Below, piece after piece: positions 43,913 through 56,341 of a DNA stretch of 64,000 nt. The notes under the pieces are model-generated. The model saw nothing but the letters and a program-made list of their open reading frames with translations. It did not search any database and was not told the DNA's origin. The position numbers were made by a program, and so were the translations under genes. The stretch's first letter is position 1. Each line of letters opens with the position of its first letter. Source of the DNA: Tricholomella constricta (lineage: Eukaryota > Basidiomycota > Agaricomycetes > Agaricales > Lyophyllaceae); contig JAACJP010000009.1 in the NCBI GenBank assembly GCA_013368375.1, forward strand, positions 248,001 to 312,000. Direction: 5' to 3'.

Positions 43913-46425
43913 TCATACGATGTTCAATCGCTTGGATGGGCTGCCGCGCATCCCATCCGGGGACCGCATTCGCTTGTTCGGATTCCAGTTCGTATCACGG
44001 AACGGGGAAGGCTGCGTGAAGTATACATCGATCGACGGTTTGCGCCGCGGGCGCCTCGTACGTGTCGAGTTAGCCATCGTCGGGGTTGGAGGATTCGAAT
44101 GGACAAGCGAGTCCATAGGCAACGAGGAGGATCCGGGAGCTTCCTGGGTATAACCGTAAGTGGGGGTTTGCAAAGGCTTCTTGTACTGTCGCATGATAAG
44201 CGCTTACCATGAAGCGCAGAGAAATAGTGCGTACCGTTTCAAGTTCCGGCTTGCCCCGCCACTTGGCGATGGCCTCGCAAAACCTGACCGCCGCGCGTTC
44301 AACGGGCTCAGCAGGGTATTGCCACGCAAGGTCCTCCATGTGCGTCGATAGATCCGGTGTTGAAGCAGGGATATCATAGAACTGCCAAAGCTGGTCAGAG
44401 CGCCATTAAATCCAAGTGTAACGGTACATACCCTTCTTAGTCTCTCCCGCATCTCCATTTCGTATTCTTCCTCTGGTTGACCCTTTCTCTGGGAGGACTG
44501 TGATGATGGGAACAACAACTTCGTCGCTTCAAGGAGAGTCGGCAGATCGTCAGGATCGAACTCTTCGAAGCGCCCGGTGTCGTTCTTCTTGTTCCGAGGT
44601 TCACTCTCGGCCATGCCCAGGCCAACGGTCAACAGACACTCCACAGCTTGCGATCCTCTCCAGCCAGCGGTCAAGTAACCTTCAAGAACCGCTCGAGTAA
44701 GCAGACCAGCCAATAACAGGTACCACTCGCGCGTAGGTCGTAAAGCAGCGAGATCGTACGCTTTGTCGCTAGCCTGGGCCAAAGCCCGTGTCGTGGCAGG
44801 CGACATTGGGCCAGGCAAAGGAGAGAACTCTCCAGCATGGTCCTGTGCCTGCTGCGCTTGCGCCCAGTCCTGGTCACCTTGAGCATACTGATCTTGCGGC
44901 CCCTCCCTTGACAGGGATGAGCTCGTATCCTCCTGCTCATCCTTCGCCTCCATCGCCAACTCTACGGCAACCAATGCAGACAGTCTGATGAACCGCGATA
45001 TCAATTCCGACAGCTTCGTGTTCCCGGAACCTGTCGATGAATTGACGTCGTCCAGCCCGCTCACTTTGCGACGCAAACAGCTCCCGTGTACTCCAGGTTT
45101 TAAAAGGCCAGAGCCGATCCCGCAGCCGTCTTGCCACCCGGTGATGCCTCCGCCGCCAGGCCCTACGCCTCCCGGCATCCCTTTCCAGGCATTGCTTTGT
45201 CCGGCCCTGTAGTCACCAAATGAGCTGGACCTGCCACGATTTCCAGTGGCTTGGCGTGCGCCCGTTGTAGCTTCGACGCAAATCTCGCAGCCGGTGTGAA
45301 GATGACGGGGACACCGAAAGGACGGCGGTGAGTTCGCAGTGCTCGGGTCCGCTCCGGCGTTGTACAGCGAGCGTGTGCGTGAGCTTGGGATAGGCATGTG
45401 GAGATTCCGAGTCTATTAAACATCGATTAAATTAAAGGTGGTAATGCAGGGAGAGATACTTGCCGATTGCGGGCTATACCGGGAGGCATTTGACGGCGTG
45501 CTTGAAGAATATTGTGGTATGGGATAGGCAGCACAGACCATCGATAGCGAAGCCAGAGCGACAGGTAGCTCCGCCGATGAGTTGAGGGAAGGAGAGCCAG
45601 AGGGCGAGTGTTCCGATGGCGACTTTACATGCACCTGATGTCGATATGGAGGACGGGGCGCTTGTCGTGCAAAAAGATCATTAATGATGGTCCCGAGTGC
45701 CAAGCGTAGGCGAACACCGTTGGGCAATGCGTGTGGATGATGATGGTGATTCGCGGGGTTCATCTGGGGTGACGTTGGAGGCGTCCATATGTCCTCTTCA
45801 TCCATTGGATGAAAGGTGGGAGGTTGTCCCAACATGGAAGTGACGACTTTCTCAAGACCTTCTGCCCGAAGCCTGAGACTTCTAGCAAGAGTCAAGTCTT
45901 GCGAGTTCAGCCGATTGTCCTCGTCATCTCCGGGAGGGTGGTGCGGGTCGCCTGCTCTGGCCTTGAGTTTGACAACATCTTCGCCTTCGCTATTCTCGTC
46001 TGCTTCTTCATCATAGTTCTCCGGTCTGCGCCGATGGACATAATTAGGCGACGAAGGCCCACCCGTCCTATCAGTCATCCCAAGCTCAGCCCGGGCTTGG
46101 GCGAATCGAGTCCTGCCTGATTGTATATCATCTTGATGAGCTCTGAAAGGGAGTTTTGACTGCAAGAATACGTACCATGTACCCACAGCATGTGATCGAT
46201 GATGAGGGTTCGTGTACTCTTCTCCCGTGGGGGAATCGAATGCAGGTGATGTGCATGTTTGTGTGCTGGGGCTAGGAAGGACGTACGTGGAGCAGAGCCG
46301 CTCGGGACCGGTGGCGAAGGTTTGATAGTATTAGACGTCGAAAGATAAGCTGGGCTGGACTGAGGAATGGAGAAGGAGGGGAACCCGGGACCAGGAGCGT
46401 AGCCTCCGGGTTGTGGAACAAGCAT
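43913..46425 (-). CDS. Large unknown protein (767 aa) with a helical conserved-looking core
   Basis: Five exons: 46425-46176, 46116-45464, 45412-44432, 44381-44235 and 44185-43913 (2,304 bases). Most of the protein is low-complexity (Ser, Pro, Gly, His runs). An ordered core lies about residues 425-600: LSELISRFIRLSALVAVELA, then REWYLLLAGLLTRAVLEGYL, RGSQAVECLLTVGLGM, DDLPTLLEATKLLFPS and MEDLAWQYPAEPVERAAVRF. The C-terminus is basic (RTRRPRRKPS, NKRMRSPDG), suggesting a nuclear protein. The intron 45413-45463 keeps the frame only with a GC donor (GCAAGT). I do not recognise the family; a transcription cofactor is one possibility. Confidence 0.7.
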
Positions 46426-48559
46426 ACGATAGGGTGATTGGGCCAGATTGGATTACACGCTAAACGGAGGTTTCAAGGAAAAGGATTTCGGGGCTCCGTA
46501 AGCTTGCAGTCCTTACCTAGCTGAAAGACGCTAGCAAGTGCTAAAAGCGCCAAATGGGCCCGACTTTCTCCTATCCCGTGCGAAGTTCCATCTGTCCCGA
46601 ATCTACCCCGTCTGAATCACACTCCGCAACTTCAACTTCAACCACATTCCTCCCCACTCCTGTACCACTGCGCAGACGACTGAAGATGAGGATGGGCGGA
46701 GATAGAGCTTGCGCTGCCTGTATCGTCGTATCTTACCCCGCTCAGGGATCCGTGACTTGTCATGACATATCTTGCGAATAGAATCGAGATCACCATCAAC
46801 TCATTCAATGCCTTTCTCCTCGGCGATGAGAGACTTTAACTATTTTATTCCGCGTGCTCAATCGAACGTTTAACAGACCACTAGGCATCGTCCTTGGCCC
46901 ACTGAGAAGCGGCATCGATAATACTTCCGTCAGAACAACATCGAGTCAATTCGCCGTGAACCTTCACATAGCTCTGAGCTTCAGAGAACTACGATTCGCC
47001 TCTTCAACGCGTACGCGTTTCCGACGGTAAATCGCTTCTTGTTACCTGCACCCGGTGTTCAAATTGGCGCATCTGCCAAGCTACGGATCGTCCCAATGAC
47101 GTCGACATCGTCGAAATATCGGAATTTCAACTCATGGAGGCAAACTTAAGTTGCCCTGACAGAGGATGGATGGGTGGATTGTCCGCAACGGTCCTGAAAA
47201 ATAACGAGCGGGGCCTGTATCACATACACGGCATTGAGGGCTCAAGCTTTAACAATTCTGAGATTATCAGAATCATTATATTCCTCCTTCCTTTTTAAAA
47301 TTGCGGGCCAACCTCTGATCTCTACTGCGAGGTGACTTTCCCCGGACTGCTCACTTGATCTAATCATCACTGACAGGTTCTGAATGAAAACGTCGGGTTA
47401 GAATATGCAATACGATCCCGGGCAGCCAGGAATATCACATCGGAGCCTGGTGCAGGTCAATGCCGCAATGCGACGACAAATCTAAGAGATACCGAACGAT
47501 GTCACTGATCTGACATTCCGAAACAGGTACCAATACCAGTCTACTATATTTCTATGCCTAAACCTTTGCGCTGTGGTTCATCGCTTTGAAGTACTGGATC
47601 AAGGAGGCACCCAAGTCCATCTGGCCTTAACAGGTGCTGTGCATTCATTCTACTTCTTTCGAGATCCATTTCGTAATCCACTCGGTTCGCGGGAACACAG
47701 TCACGGTAATACTTTGCTCATCGGGCCGTTGACGCACCCTTTTATACATGACATCTGTCAGTCAGGTTTAAGCCCCGCATATCAGGTGCCCTTTGCGGTG
47801 GACAGCTTGTAACAGCCTTTCGGATCTGTATCTAAATGCAGGTGAGTTTTTATAAAGGACTTCTTAGGGCCACACTTTAGCCTGCCACGACAAGCGATTC
47901 GGCCGCTGCATTCTCGAATCCAGCGATCTCCAAGCAGTCTGGACGACAATGCTTGCACTCAGCAGATATTTCTAGGCGGCATCGCAAGTCAAAGAGCGCG
48001 TTGATGCGTCACTTAGAGAAGTGCCGCAAGACACACTCTCTAAAAACACGACGGACCGGCCGGCTGAAAAGTCAGTTGCTGCTTGGCACATCCGGACATG
48101 TCGGTTTCTACTTACTTATTTTGCCCATTTTGACAGGCCTTGCCACCTGAAAGTCTCTTCCTCCATCGTTTAAACACTATCAGCACAGTAGGCAGGCGGG
48201 CACCTGTCAACTGTGATTTATGTATCGCCCTTGGTACATCCTGACATCAGATATAACGGGCGATTACTGGAGTTCCTCTGTACGAAGGACCGACAATGGT
48301 TCCGTCATAGAAGATGAGGTACGCCTGGAATTTGATTTCTTCATCTTATTCCTTTCTTGATTTATTCTCACTGTTCTCTGACATTGCAGAAGACTGTTCA
48401 ATATATTAACTGATAAACTGCTCCGTCAAAATTTAACAACTCCAATCATATACATCTCTGCTCTGCATTCGGGTCTGTCAAATGCGCCTGTATGCAATTT
48501 AAAAGTGAGTAATGTTTCAAAGAAGTTTTCCAGAGTCATGGCCAACCACTTACACTATC
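46426..48559. other. Gene-poor interval
   Basis: 2.1 kb with no gene recognised. Small frames at 46554-46781, 47573-47812 and 47953-48150 (the last basic, KCRKTHSLKTRR) lack family features. Confidence 0.35.
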
Positions 48560-48801
48560 TTATTGGCAGGTTCCAAAGGAAGTGAGCGGGGAGCTGAAGA
48601 CGCATGTCAACCCGGGGCAGCATGGGATGTTGGGCTGGAGCTTTGTGCAACCCCCTGTTTATCATGCAACGGTACATTTAACGCGAAAAATCTCAGCAGG
48701 AAATTATACTCACAACCGAAGATCTGGCACTGCTGCGGAAGGGCGTTCACCGCGAGAACGGTGGAAAGGACAACGACGACAGAGCTGAGGGTGAAGCGCA
48801 T
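48560..48801 (-). CDS. Small secreted six-cysteine protein, copy 1 (knottin-like spacing)
   Basis: Two exons, 48801-48714 and 48654-48560 (183 bases, 60 aa). A clear signal peptide (MRFTLSSVVVVLSTVLAVNA) is followed by a mature part of about 40 residues with six cysteines spaced C-x6-C-x8-CC-x4-C-x11-C, which fits the inhibitor-cystine-knot pattern. It ends SFGTCQ. A TTTTATAGGTC stretch upstream (48877-48887) may be the TATA region. A paralogue with matching exon structure, donor GTGAGT, leader and 3' flank lies at 51624-51871. Such peptides in fungi can be effectors, antimicrobials or signals; no function is assigned. Confidence 0.75.
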
Positions 48802-51623
48802 GATGACTGACTGAATGTGGGCGATGAACTGAAGGCTAGTTCTGGTTTAACACAGCTGAATTTTCACCTATTTTATAGGTCGCAGTCTGAGCCCAGGTCT
48901 GGCCAAATGTCTCCGGTGTCAACGAAGATGACAATACAGTGGCATTATGATTTCTCTTGTCCACCCACTATCGCCGTCCGCACCCCATCTGAACGCGCTG
49001 GTCGTAGAATGGCTGCGTACCTTGTTTTCTGACAGGCCCCATGCGCTTCATAACTTCTTCATCCACTGCGGCTCATTCAAACTTCACGCCAATGCTCGAC
49101 TAATTGTTTACCAGTCTCGTTTAGGTGGCAGGTTTCGTTCTTCTGCATTCATCGACATCATCCTACTATTAAAGAAATTTCCCCTTGCTCAAGGCCTGGT
49201 GAGCTGCGTTTCGCTAAATCCATGCGCTTTGGTGGACTCACGTCAAAGGTGTTGGCTTGTGACACTGGGCCGATGCTCGACTCAGGGCGAACTGTCAGAA
49301 AGAACACCTAAGATTTCGTCTTCAGCGGGCCCCTTCCCTCCGGCCCTGTTGCGTTTATCGGTCTCGCAAATGTTCCTTAGACCCATTGCCTCCATGCATT
49401 TCAGTTCTTGACGTGAGCATTTCACTGTGAAAACATGTCGATACTTGAGGTACAAACGAACGCGTCGAGGTTCGACCATTCTGCGCCGCAGAAAGGATAC
49501 TTTCGACTCAACGTAAGTTCGGAGTAGGTTGCGAAGATCCGGTGACTCAATCAGAACCTTGGTATGGAGCCATCTGATCTCTCGGCGAAGAGTGGAGGCT
49601 TAATTCTTGTCTTCATAAGAGGATATCTAAGAAATATTCGGTTCAGGGAGTCGATTCCCCTAATGCAGCTGCAAGTGGGATCCGAAATCCGTATACATGC
49701 AGATATCTAATATATTTTGCGTGGTGAGGACTATAAGCTGCTCAATTGTTTGGAGCAAGTTTAACGTAACGAAGAGCTTCGATTTTGATTTTGATCTCAA
49801 GATTCGCGGGGAGGAAGATTCAGCCAGACTCGGATGTTGGTTTTGCCTCCATCAAGTACGTGTGCCGATATTCCATGTGCTGGTAGGATCTCCGCGAGTT
49901 TGGGCAGTCATCGCTCATGCTGATGTCAAGTTCGTCTCGCAATTATCGCTCAATCCAATTAAAACCTTTTCTGTCTAAAGTCCACCTCTTCCATTTTACA
50001 GGCGCGTCTCTGTGCCACGTGGGAATCAGAATTTGACAACCGCACCACGAATCCTAGTGGCACTAATGCTTGAAGTTGAATGAACGATCATCGTCAATAG
50101 TATGCATAGGTAGAGTCTCGCTAACCTCTGATTTCGAGCTTGTTGAATGACTCCGAGGTGCCATTCAGGGACTTGCCGGTTCCTTTCAAACGCATCCACG
50201 AGAACTTCAAGTTGGAATCCGACCAACTCCTCCATGCTCTTTATCATCCAGTTCACGATCTCTGTCTGCCAAAAGTCGTTGTTGACCCTCCACAGGTCCA
50301 CTCAAAGCCGGCAGGGGAGTGAACTTCCTTTTTTAAGCTCGCGGGGGGAAAATCTGTTTTCAAATCTTTGAAAGTGCACTTCTTTACCGACTATCAGAGC
50401 TAGACGATTCCTTGATCCCTGACATCCCCTGAGGAGTTTGTTGGCTTGAGCTACCTGTCCGGCTTTACCTCGTCGCCCGAGGACCAAGTATTGGCGGAAC
50501 GGGCCAGGAAAACATGCGCATTCTCGAACCGTAGGCTAGCTCTAGTCCTTAGGCTATCGCGCCCCCATGTTGGGAGGGTCAGGTTATTATAAAGCATCTC
50601 CTTTTTTGGATGGCTCTGAAGAGCACGTGAGCCATCAACGTGAGCGAAACCAAAGGTTGCGCGACCGTTACGCTCGCCTGAGACTCTTGTGGATGCTGAA
50701 GGCGCGATGCAAACATCTAGTTGTTTTGTGGGTTAATGCCTTTAAGCTGGTGAGCCCACCTTCACTATCTGAGACACCATGGGCTTCATTCGGGGCTTTT
50801 TTTTTTTGAACCTATCGGTCACCCGACAGGTCGTTTCGCGTGCTTGCCAGCTGCGTTGTCCAGCTCTATTTGTTGATTTCCTGATGATATTAGTCCGACG
50901 TGTCAAGCATGTGTCCGTCTAAGTTGCCGAATTCATTGGGATGGATGGATAGATGGATGTTATGTCCACGACATCATATAGAATGGGTAGGTTAATTAAC
51001 TCAATTAGTCCTGTGTGTACACCTATAGTTAAACGGCGGCCTTGGGTGCCGATAGCTAGGACCTAAAATTTCACTTTCAAAAATTCAGACATTGTGGAGG
51101 TGCTTTGAAAGATGGAAGTATACCGCTCTGTTTTCAATTACTTATTGAAGATCAAGTTTGTACTATTCAACTTCTACATAAAATCAACCCATATACTCCT
51201 CAAGGTTCTAATTTTACCAGTGTCGACATGTGGGACGCGACGCGACACGTTGTTAATTAACTGTTTGTGCACGCATTTATGATGCTTATATAATAAGGTT
51301 ACCCTCCCGACGGAGACATCAGATAACCAACAGACTTACAGAATGGAGGAACGACTGATGGTGTCTGTCTAGGCGAGACTAGGCTAGCTCGCTTTCATCT
51401 TGCGCTGTATCTTCCAGGCTTTCTCGATGGTCTCTGACGACTTGAAAAGAAGTGATATACCATACATTCATCAATCAATTGCCATCTTTCTCTCAATTCT
51501 GAAGCTCCAACGGTCGACCTCTCGATTCAGGCTTCGCTCGGTCCGACGCACTCTTACAGAATCTAAAAGTGATCAACGATCTCATAAATTTCCGAGTCAC
51601 GGCCAGCCACTCACAGTCTTTGT
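48802..51623. other. Interval between the two small secreted protein genes
   Basis: 2.8 kb. It holds the promoter region of copy 1, the duplicated LRR fragment at 50108-50225 and otherwise unrecognised sequence, including a short GGAT repeat near 50940-50957 and AT-rich sequence with TTAATTAA at 50994-51000 and 51253-51260. Confidence 0.4.
50108..50225 (-). pseudogene. Duplicated fragment of the neighbouring LRR gene
   Basis: On the minus strand this encodes RNRQVPEWHL, matching GNRQVPEWHL in the LRR protein (near 52900). At the DNA level 50108-50225 aligns with about 52846-52955 over more than 100 bases with scattered differences and small gaps. It is far too short to be a gene and has lost the flanking repeats, so it is a relic of a local duplication 2.7 kb away. 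Confidence 0.65.
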
Positions 51624-51871
51624 TTACCTGCAAGTTCCAAAGGACGATATTCGGTCGGGATAAATGCAGGTCAAACCAGGGCAGCATGGCCCGTTGTTGG
51701 GCTGGAGCCTTGTGCAAGTCCCTGTATATCACGGGACGGTACACTCAATACTTGATTATTCATTATAAGGAAATGTCACTCACACCCATACAGGGTGCAC
51801 TTCACTTGTGGAACTGCCTTCACAGCAACGACCGTGGAAAGTACGAGGATAGCAGAGCTGAGGAAGCGCAT
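51624..51871 (-). CDS. Small secreted six-cysteine protein, copy 2 (knottin-like spacing)
   Basis: Two exons, 51871-51784 and 51721-51624 (186 bases, 61 aa). Signal peptide MRFLSSAILVLSTVVAVKA, then cysteines C-x6-C-x9-CC-x4-C-x11-C, ending SFGTCR. The CTRLQP and CCPGLTC segments match copy 1 (CTKLQP, CCPGLTC), and the intron sits at the same codon. Upstream, TTTTTATAGGTCAC (51939-51952) matches the copy 1 promoter, and the 3' flanks are also alike, so a segment of at least 450 bases was duplicated. Loop residues between cysteines 5 and 6 differ most. Confidence 0.75.
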
Positions 51872-52644
51872 GCTGGATATTCAAAGGTGGGCAATGAACT
51901 GAAAATTAGTCCTGTTCGACTTGGTTGAGTTGTCCCCCTTTTTATAGGTCACATTGCTTGGACATGTGTATCCATTCTTAGGGATTGAAATCGCAGCGTG
52001 ATACGTCTTATTTGCCCACTATCGCCGTAGTACCTGCTCCTACTTGGGTACATGAAGTAAAGTGGCTTCAAATTATGGAGCCACAACGATCCATTTAGTA
52101 TCACACTAGCTGTAGCCTGACCTGCATTTGAAGGTATGTCACTCAATGACTGCATCTTTGTCATCTACATAACTCAACAACGTCCTTTAAGCTTGGAATG
52201 GACGACTCTGACCATCACCTATTGGCCATGGCTTACTGGATACAGATTTGCGACTGTCTCTGACTGTGGAGCCATTTGACCCATCCCTCTCGGCTTTTAC
52301 GATACAAGCGGATTATTGGTTATCGTCATTCCAGTCCACGGAACTCCGGGTGAACGCTAGTAGGACCTGAATCTATCAGTACCAGCGCAGAAGGTGCCCA
52401 GTAGCGCTCTAACCCAGCCCTATCAAAATGCAGTGTTGTCAGCGCCGAGGACTTTCTTTTGGGTTCAGCAGCTTCCCTTTTGGTTTCGACTATTGATCGA
52501 TGGAAAAAATGGTACTCGGCGCGTTGGGCCTTGCTCAGAGCAGGACACAAACTCCGAGCTTCATCGATGGCATTTCTTGTGACATATACAGTACGAAGGG
52601 GATTATTATATAAAGGAGCATGTGGAACGAGGGTATCTCGCAAT
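51872..52644. other. Intergenic interval
   Basis: Promoter of small secreted protein copy 2 followed by sequence without a recognised gene up to the end of the LRR gene. Confidence 0.4.
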
Positions 52645-55339
52645 TTGATATCACTCAATTCGACCCCGCAGCCAGCTCAGCAGGCCCTTAGTCCCTTCCC
52701 GTTCCCAAACGCGCCTCTGTGGGATGCGGAACCTTGTGAAAAAGAGTTTAGCTTTGGCGATACCCCCTCAGCTCAAAGGAGGTTAGGACTCACGTATTGC
52801 CATCGACAAGGAAGACATCCATGGGCAGAAGCCCCAACTCAGGTGGTAGCTTTCCAATCTCGTTATCTCTGATATCGAGCTCGTCAAGATGCCATTCGGG
52901 CACTTGCCGATTCCCTTTAAATGATTCCGCGAGACCTTGGAAGCCCTCCAGTCCAGATATCGCATTCCCTCTGAGGCGGAGGTGTTTAAGTCCATTTCTT
53001 CCTGGCGCCGAAAGTATGAGGCCAGATAACGCGTCCGTAGTCAATGACATGCTCGTGAGCGCATTATGAGAAAGGTTGAGCGTTCGAAGACTGGGAAAGA
53101 GCTTGGCGATGAGCGGCAAAATCATTTCTGACGAGCGCGGAGGGGTCACAGTGCCAGTTGATGAGTTGGAGCGAGTGACTGTTATTAGATCTGCTAGTCC
53201 ACAGCCTTCGAGATTGAGTTCTTCAAGGTTTGGAAGGAAATCGGCATGACCGTCCACAAATGGTGGTAAGAAGAAGGATTTATCCAGGCGGCGATTCACC
53301 AGAATTAGGACCTTCAAAGTGTGAGCGAAAGGTTGAGCTATAATTACGGACAACGGTAGGGTGGGGGGAGGGACCGCAATATCCGTGGTTCGCAATGAGA
53401 GCGACGAGAAAGAGGATGGTGCAGCTAAGGAGAAAGCCCGAGCGTGTGCAGGCGATTTTGTCGGCGGACAGGACGGTGGAAGGGTCAACGTCCGAGTCGC
53501 CTCCGAGTAGTACTGTGGATTAGTCAAGGAAAAGCCTGACGTGCTGGATTTCGGCGAATGATCGAGTGTTGGCCTGCCAATACCGAGGGCAGGCTGCGAT
53601 TTAGACTCGTTTGCTGCAGCGGCGACAGCGGCAGCGCGTGCACGCCTTTTGCCGCCCTCGGTCAATAACCCTTGTTCAGCCTCAAGCTCCCATGCCTCTT
53701 TAACGACCTCTCCGCGAGGTTCCTGCATTATAGTTGGGCGACTGACACTGCTTTCACCTCCTGAAGCCCCCGAATTTGCTCGCGTGCCGCCATTTGACTT
53801 CGGCTGTGAATCCCAATCGTCACCGAAGTCAGCATGCTTGGCCCGCCGGGCTTTCTCCCGTCGTTCCAATTCAATCTCCCAGGCTTCTTTGATAATTTGC
53901 TTGCCAACGATAACACGGGCGACGCCTTCAGGAGGATCCTCCGTCGTTATATCATAGCTGATTTCTTGTTTCATTCCCTTTAATGCATCCTTTACTGCAT
54001 CAGGGGTAACCCTCGTCTGCCCAAGATCAAGTATCCGAATACTTGGGAACGGCGTTGAGGAAAAGAGGCTGGATGGGAAAGCGTCGTCTCCTATTTCAGC
54101 GCTTTCGAAACGGAGCTCTTTCAGCTTTGGTAATCCTCCGAGCTTCTGAAGCAGAGATCGACATCGAGATTTGCCAAATCCCAGGGGGTTATCTGAGAGA
54201 TCCACTTTTGTGAGGGTTTTGGGAAACTCAAGATCGATGGCGTCGGCGCTGATCTTGTTGTGGGATGCGTTGAGAATGAGGAGACAAGGTAAGGGTGACG
54301 TAGCACGCGTGATAGTGGGAGTGAAAAAGCTTCCACCGATAGCCTGTTTCGCTTTGGCGTTGTTGTTATGCGAGGTGAAAGGTGCATTGAAGGGAAGTGA
54401 TGTGAGGGCATTGTTTGATATATTGAGCGTCGTGAGTTCAGGAAGTGCGAATAGGTTTGTCGGAAGTGAAGTCAGGGCATTGCGCGATAGATCCAGGGAG
54501 GTTAAAGATGTAAGATCCCCAAAGGACGAAGGCAAAGACGCTATCTTGTTCTGGTGTAACTGATAAAACAAAAAGCATACATGAGAAAGAACGTTGGCAG
54601 ACAAACTCGGGCTTACATCGACGGTTTTCAGAGATCCAAAAAGAGATATCTCGTGTTGAACCTCTACGATTTCGTTGTTCCAAATTTTGAGTACCTGTAG
54701 ATCCTGCGCCTCAAACCAAGCCGGATTATCCCGTTTCCCCCCACGTCGAGGAGCATCCGAGGGTGCGGATGGAGGCAGGCTGGGCTCATTTGGAACTGAC
54801 TTGAGAGGGTCTGGCGTGATACCAAGATGGATTTCAAATAAGGCTGAAGGGATGCAGGGTAATGACCTCGTCGCCAGATTGAGAGAGCCTTAATAATTCG
54901 TGGCGACCTTCCCCATTGAGCTCAACCAAACTTTGTGAAGGAACGTATTCTCCTCACCTGTGCTTCTTGCACGTTCTATCGTTTCTCGCACAGACCATCT
55001 TCCGAGAATGTCTTCTTCTTCCTGCTTGTCGACAGGTACAGGTGACGCGTTTTCGAGAGAAATGAAGTCGTTGGGGCCCCCGCTAGCCAACTTTGTTTGC
55101 GCTTTCTTAGCCTCTGCCCTTCGCAGGGCAATAGCTTCTTTGATACTGAGGGTTGCGGGGGCTGGATCCTGAGTCGGAGCTGCACTAACTGCAGGCTTTG
55201 ACGACAGTTTCGTGGGCGTGGCTGATCTCGTCGATTGTGTGCGAATCCTCGAAGCGGGGGCAGCACCACGAGATTTTACTGGAGTTGTCGGCGCTTTGAG
55301 AGGAGAGCGAGATGATGACGACTGAGGAATGCGAGACAT
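52645..55339 (-). CDS. Leucine-rich-repeat protein (LRRC40-like)
   Basis: Four exons: 55339-54958, 54888-54617, 54559-52794 and 52732-52645 (2,508 bases, 835 aa). The N-terminus is Ser/Pro-rich (MSRIPQSSSSRSP), followed by NLATRSLPCIPSALFEI and a row of canonical repeats (LHQNKIASLPSSFGDL, LDLSRNALTSLP, LNISNNALTSLP, LNASHNKIS, and later LNLSHNALTSM, LRLRGNAISGLEG). The middle holds a charged, low-complexity insert. It ends with the family signature FRIPQRRVWEREGTKGLL...WLRGRIE. Function of the family is unclear; LRR arcs bind proteins. The start at 55339 was preferred over 55405 because MSRIP matches relatives. Confidence 0.87.
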
Positions 55340-56341
55340 GGAGATATTCCAACAAGTAGACAAGTCGCGAAGAACGAGCTTATGTATGTGGCCAAGATGT
55401 GACAATGTTGATGGTTGGGGATAATGCCAAATAACGCGCTTCCACGAATGGAATTATATCCTAGGCAAAGGGTTCTTCCCTTTGTACACGACAGTGTTAT
55501 GAGAACGGAAATACAGGTATCTATGTATGAAAGTTCATGATGATCCTATGACTAACATTCATAACTATCAAGGACGAGAAGTAGTACGAACGAACATCAC
55601 GTTGGGTGACTCCATTTCATCGAGGGTGTTCCATTCCGACTCTTGAGGGGACTTCATGCTATCGGGGAATATCAGGACGCCGACATCGCCGACACTCGCC
55701 TTTCCTCCATAACTTCTGATGGTGCTTACAAGAGCCTTGGGTGCTTATTTCTTGTTTAATTGTTGACGTTGCGCGTACGAAATCATGGCGCATCAAAGGC
55801 ACAGGCACGAATACCGCACACAAACCTGGAAGGCGGCTCCTCCTCTTATGCTCCTGGCTGATTAGGACACGAGGCTCTCACACCCAATCAACTCTACCTG
55901 CGCACCGTCGCTTTGGATCCGAATTGACTTAGCATCCCTGGCTGGTGCTCTGATTTGAAGTCTACGGCGCTTGCCTGAAGCACCGAATTTCTTCCGCTGT
56001 GTGCGGATCGGCCATGCACATGGGTCGCATCGTTCTGGACACCCTATCGTGTATGAGAGAACTTTCGAACATGTGTTCTTTCACTGAACCGAAGAATGTT
56101 TCGGGTAAATCGACATTTTGCTGTGCTCCAGCCTGAGGCTTTTGTTCAAAGAAGAACAAGGACCTCAATTTAGCTTAATCGCGCCCACAGGGATACACAA
56201 GCGTATCCGGTCAATTTAGCAGGCAAAACAAAGCTACTGACTATAAAGATGGGCGTCCTACAGCTCCTACCAATCCTTATTCCCTTAAATCTCCCTTTTC
56301 TTCCGGAACGTTCTATCTCTCCTCCCAGCCCACTGTCAGTC
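55340..56341. other. Intergenic interval
   Basis: 1.0 kb between the LRR gene start (minus) and the first zinc-finger gene (plus); holds both promoters. No gene recognised. Confidence 0.4.

Noticed and set aside
49469..49690. tRNA-like GGTTCGA and TCGATTCCCC strings
   Set aside because: No flanking stems of the right length and no A box at the right distance; no cloverleaf could be drawn.
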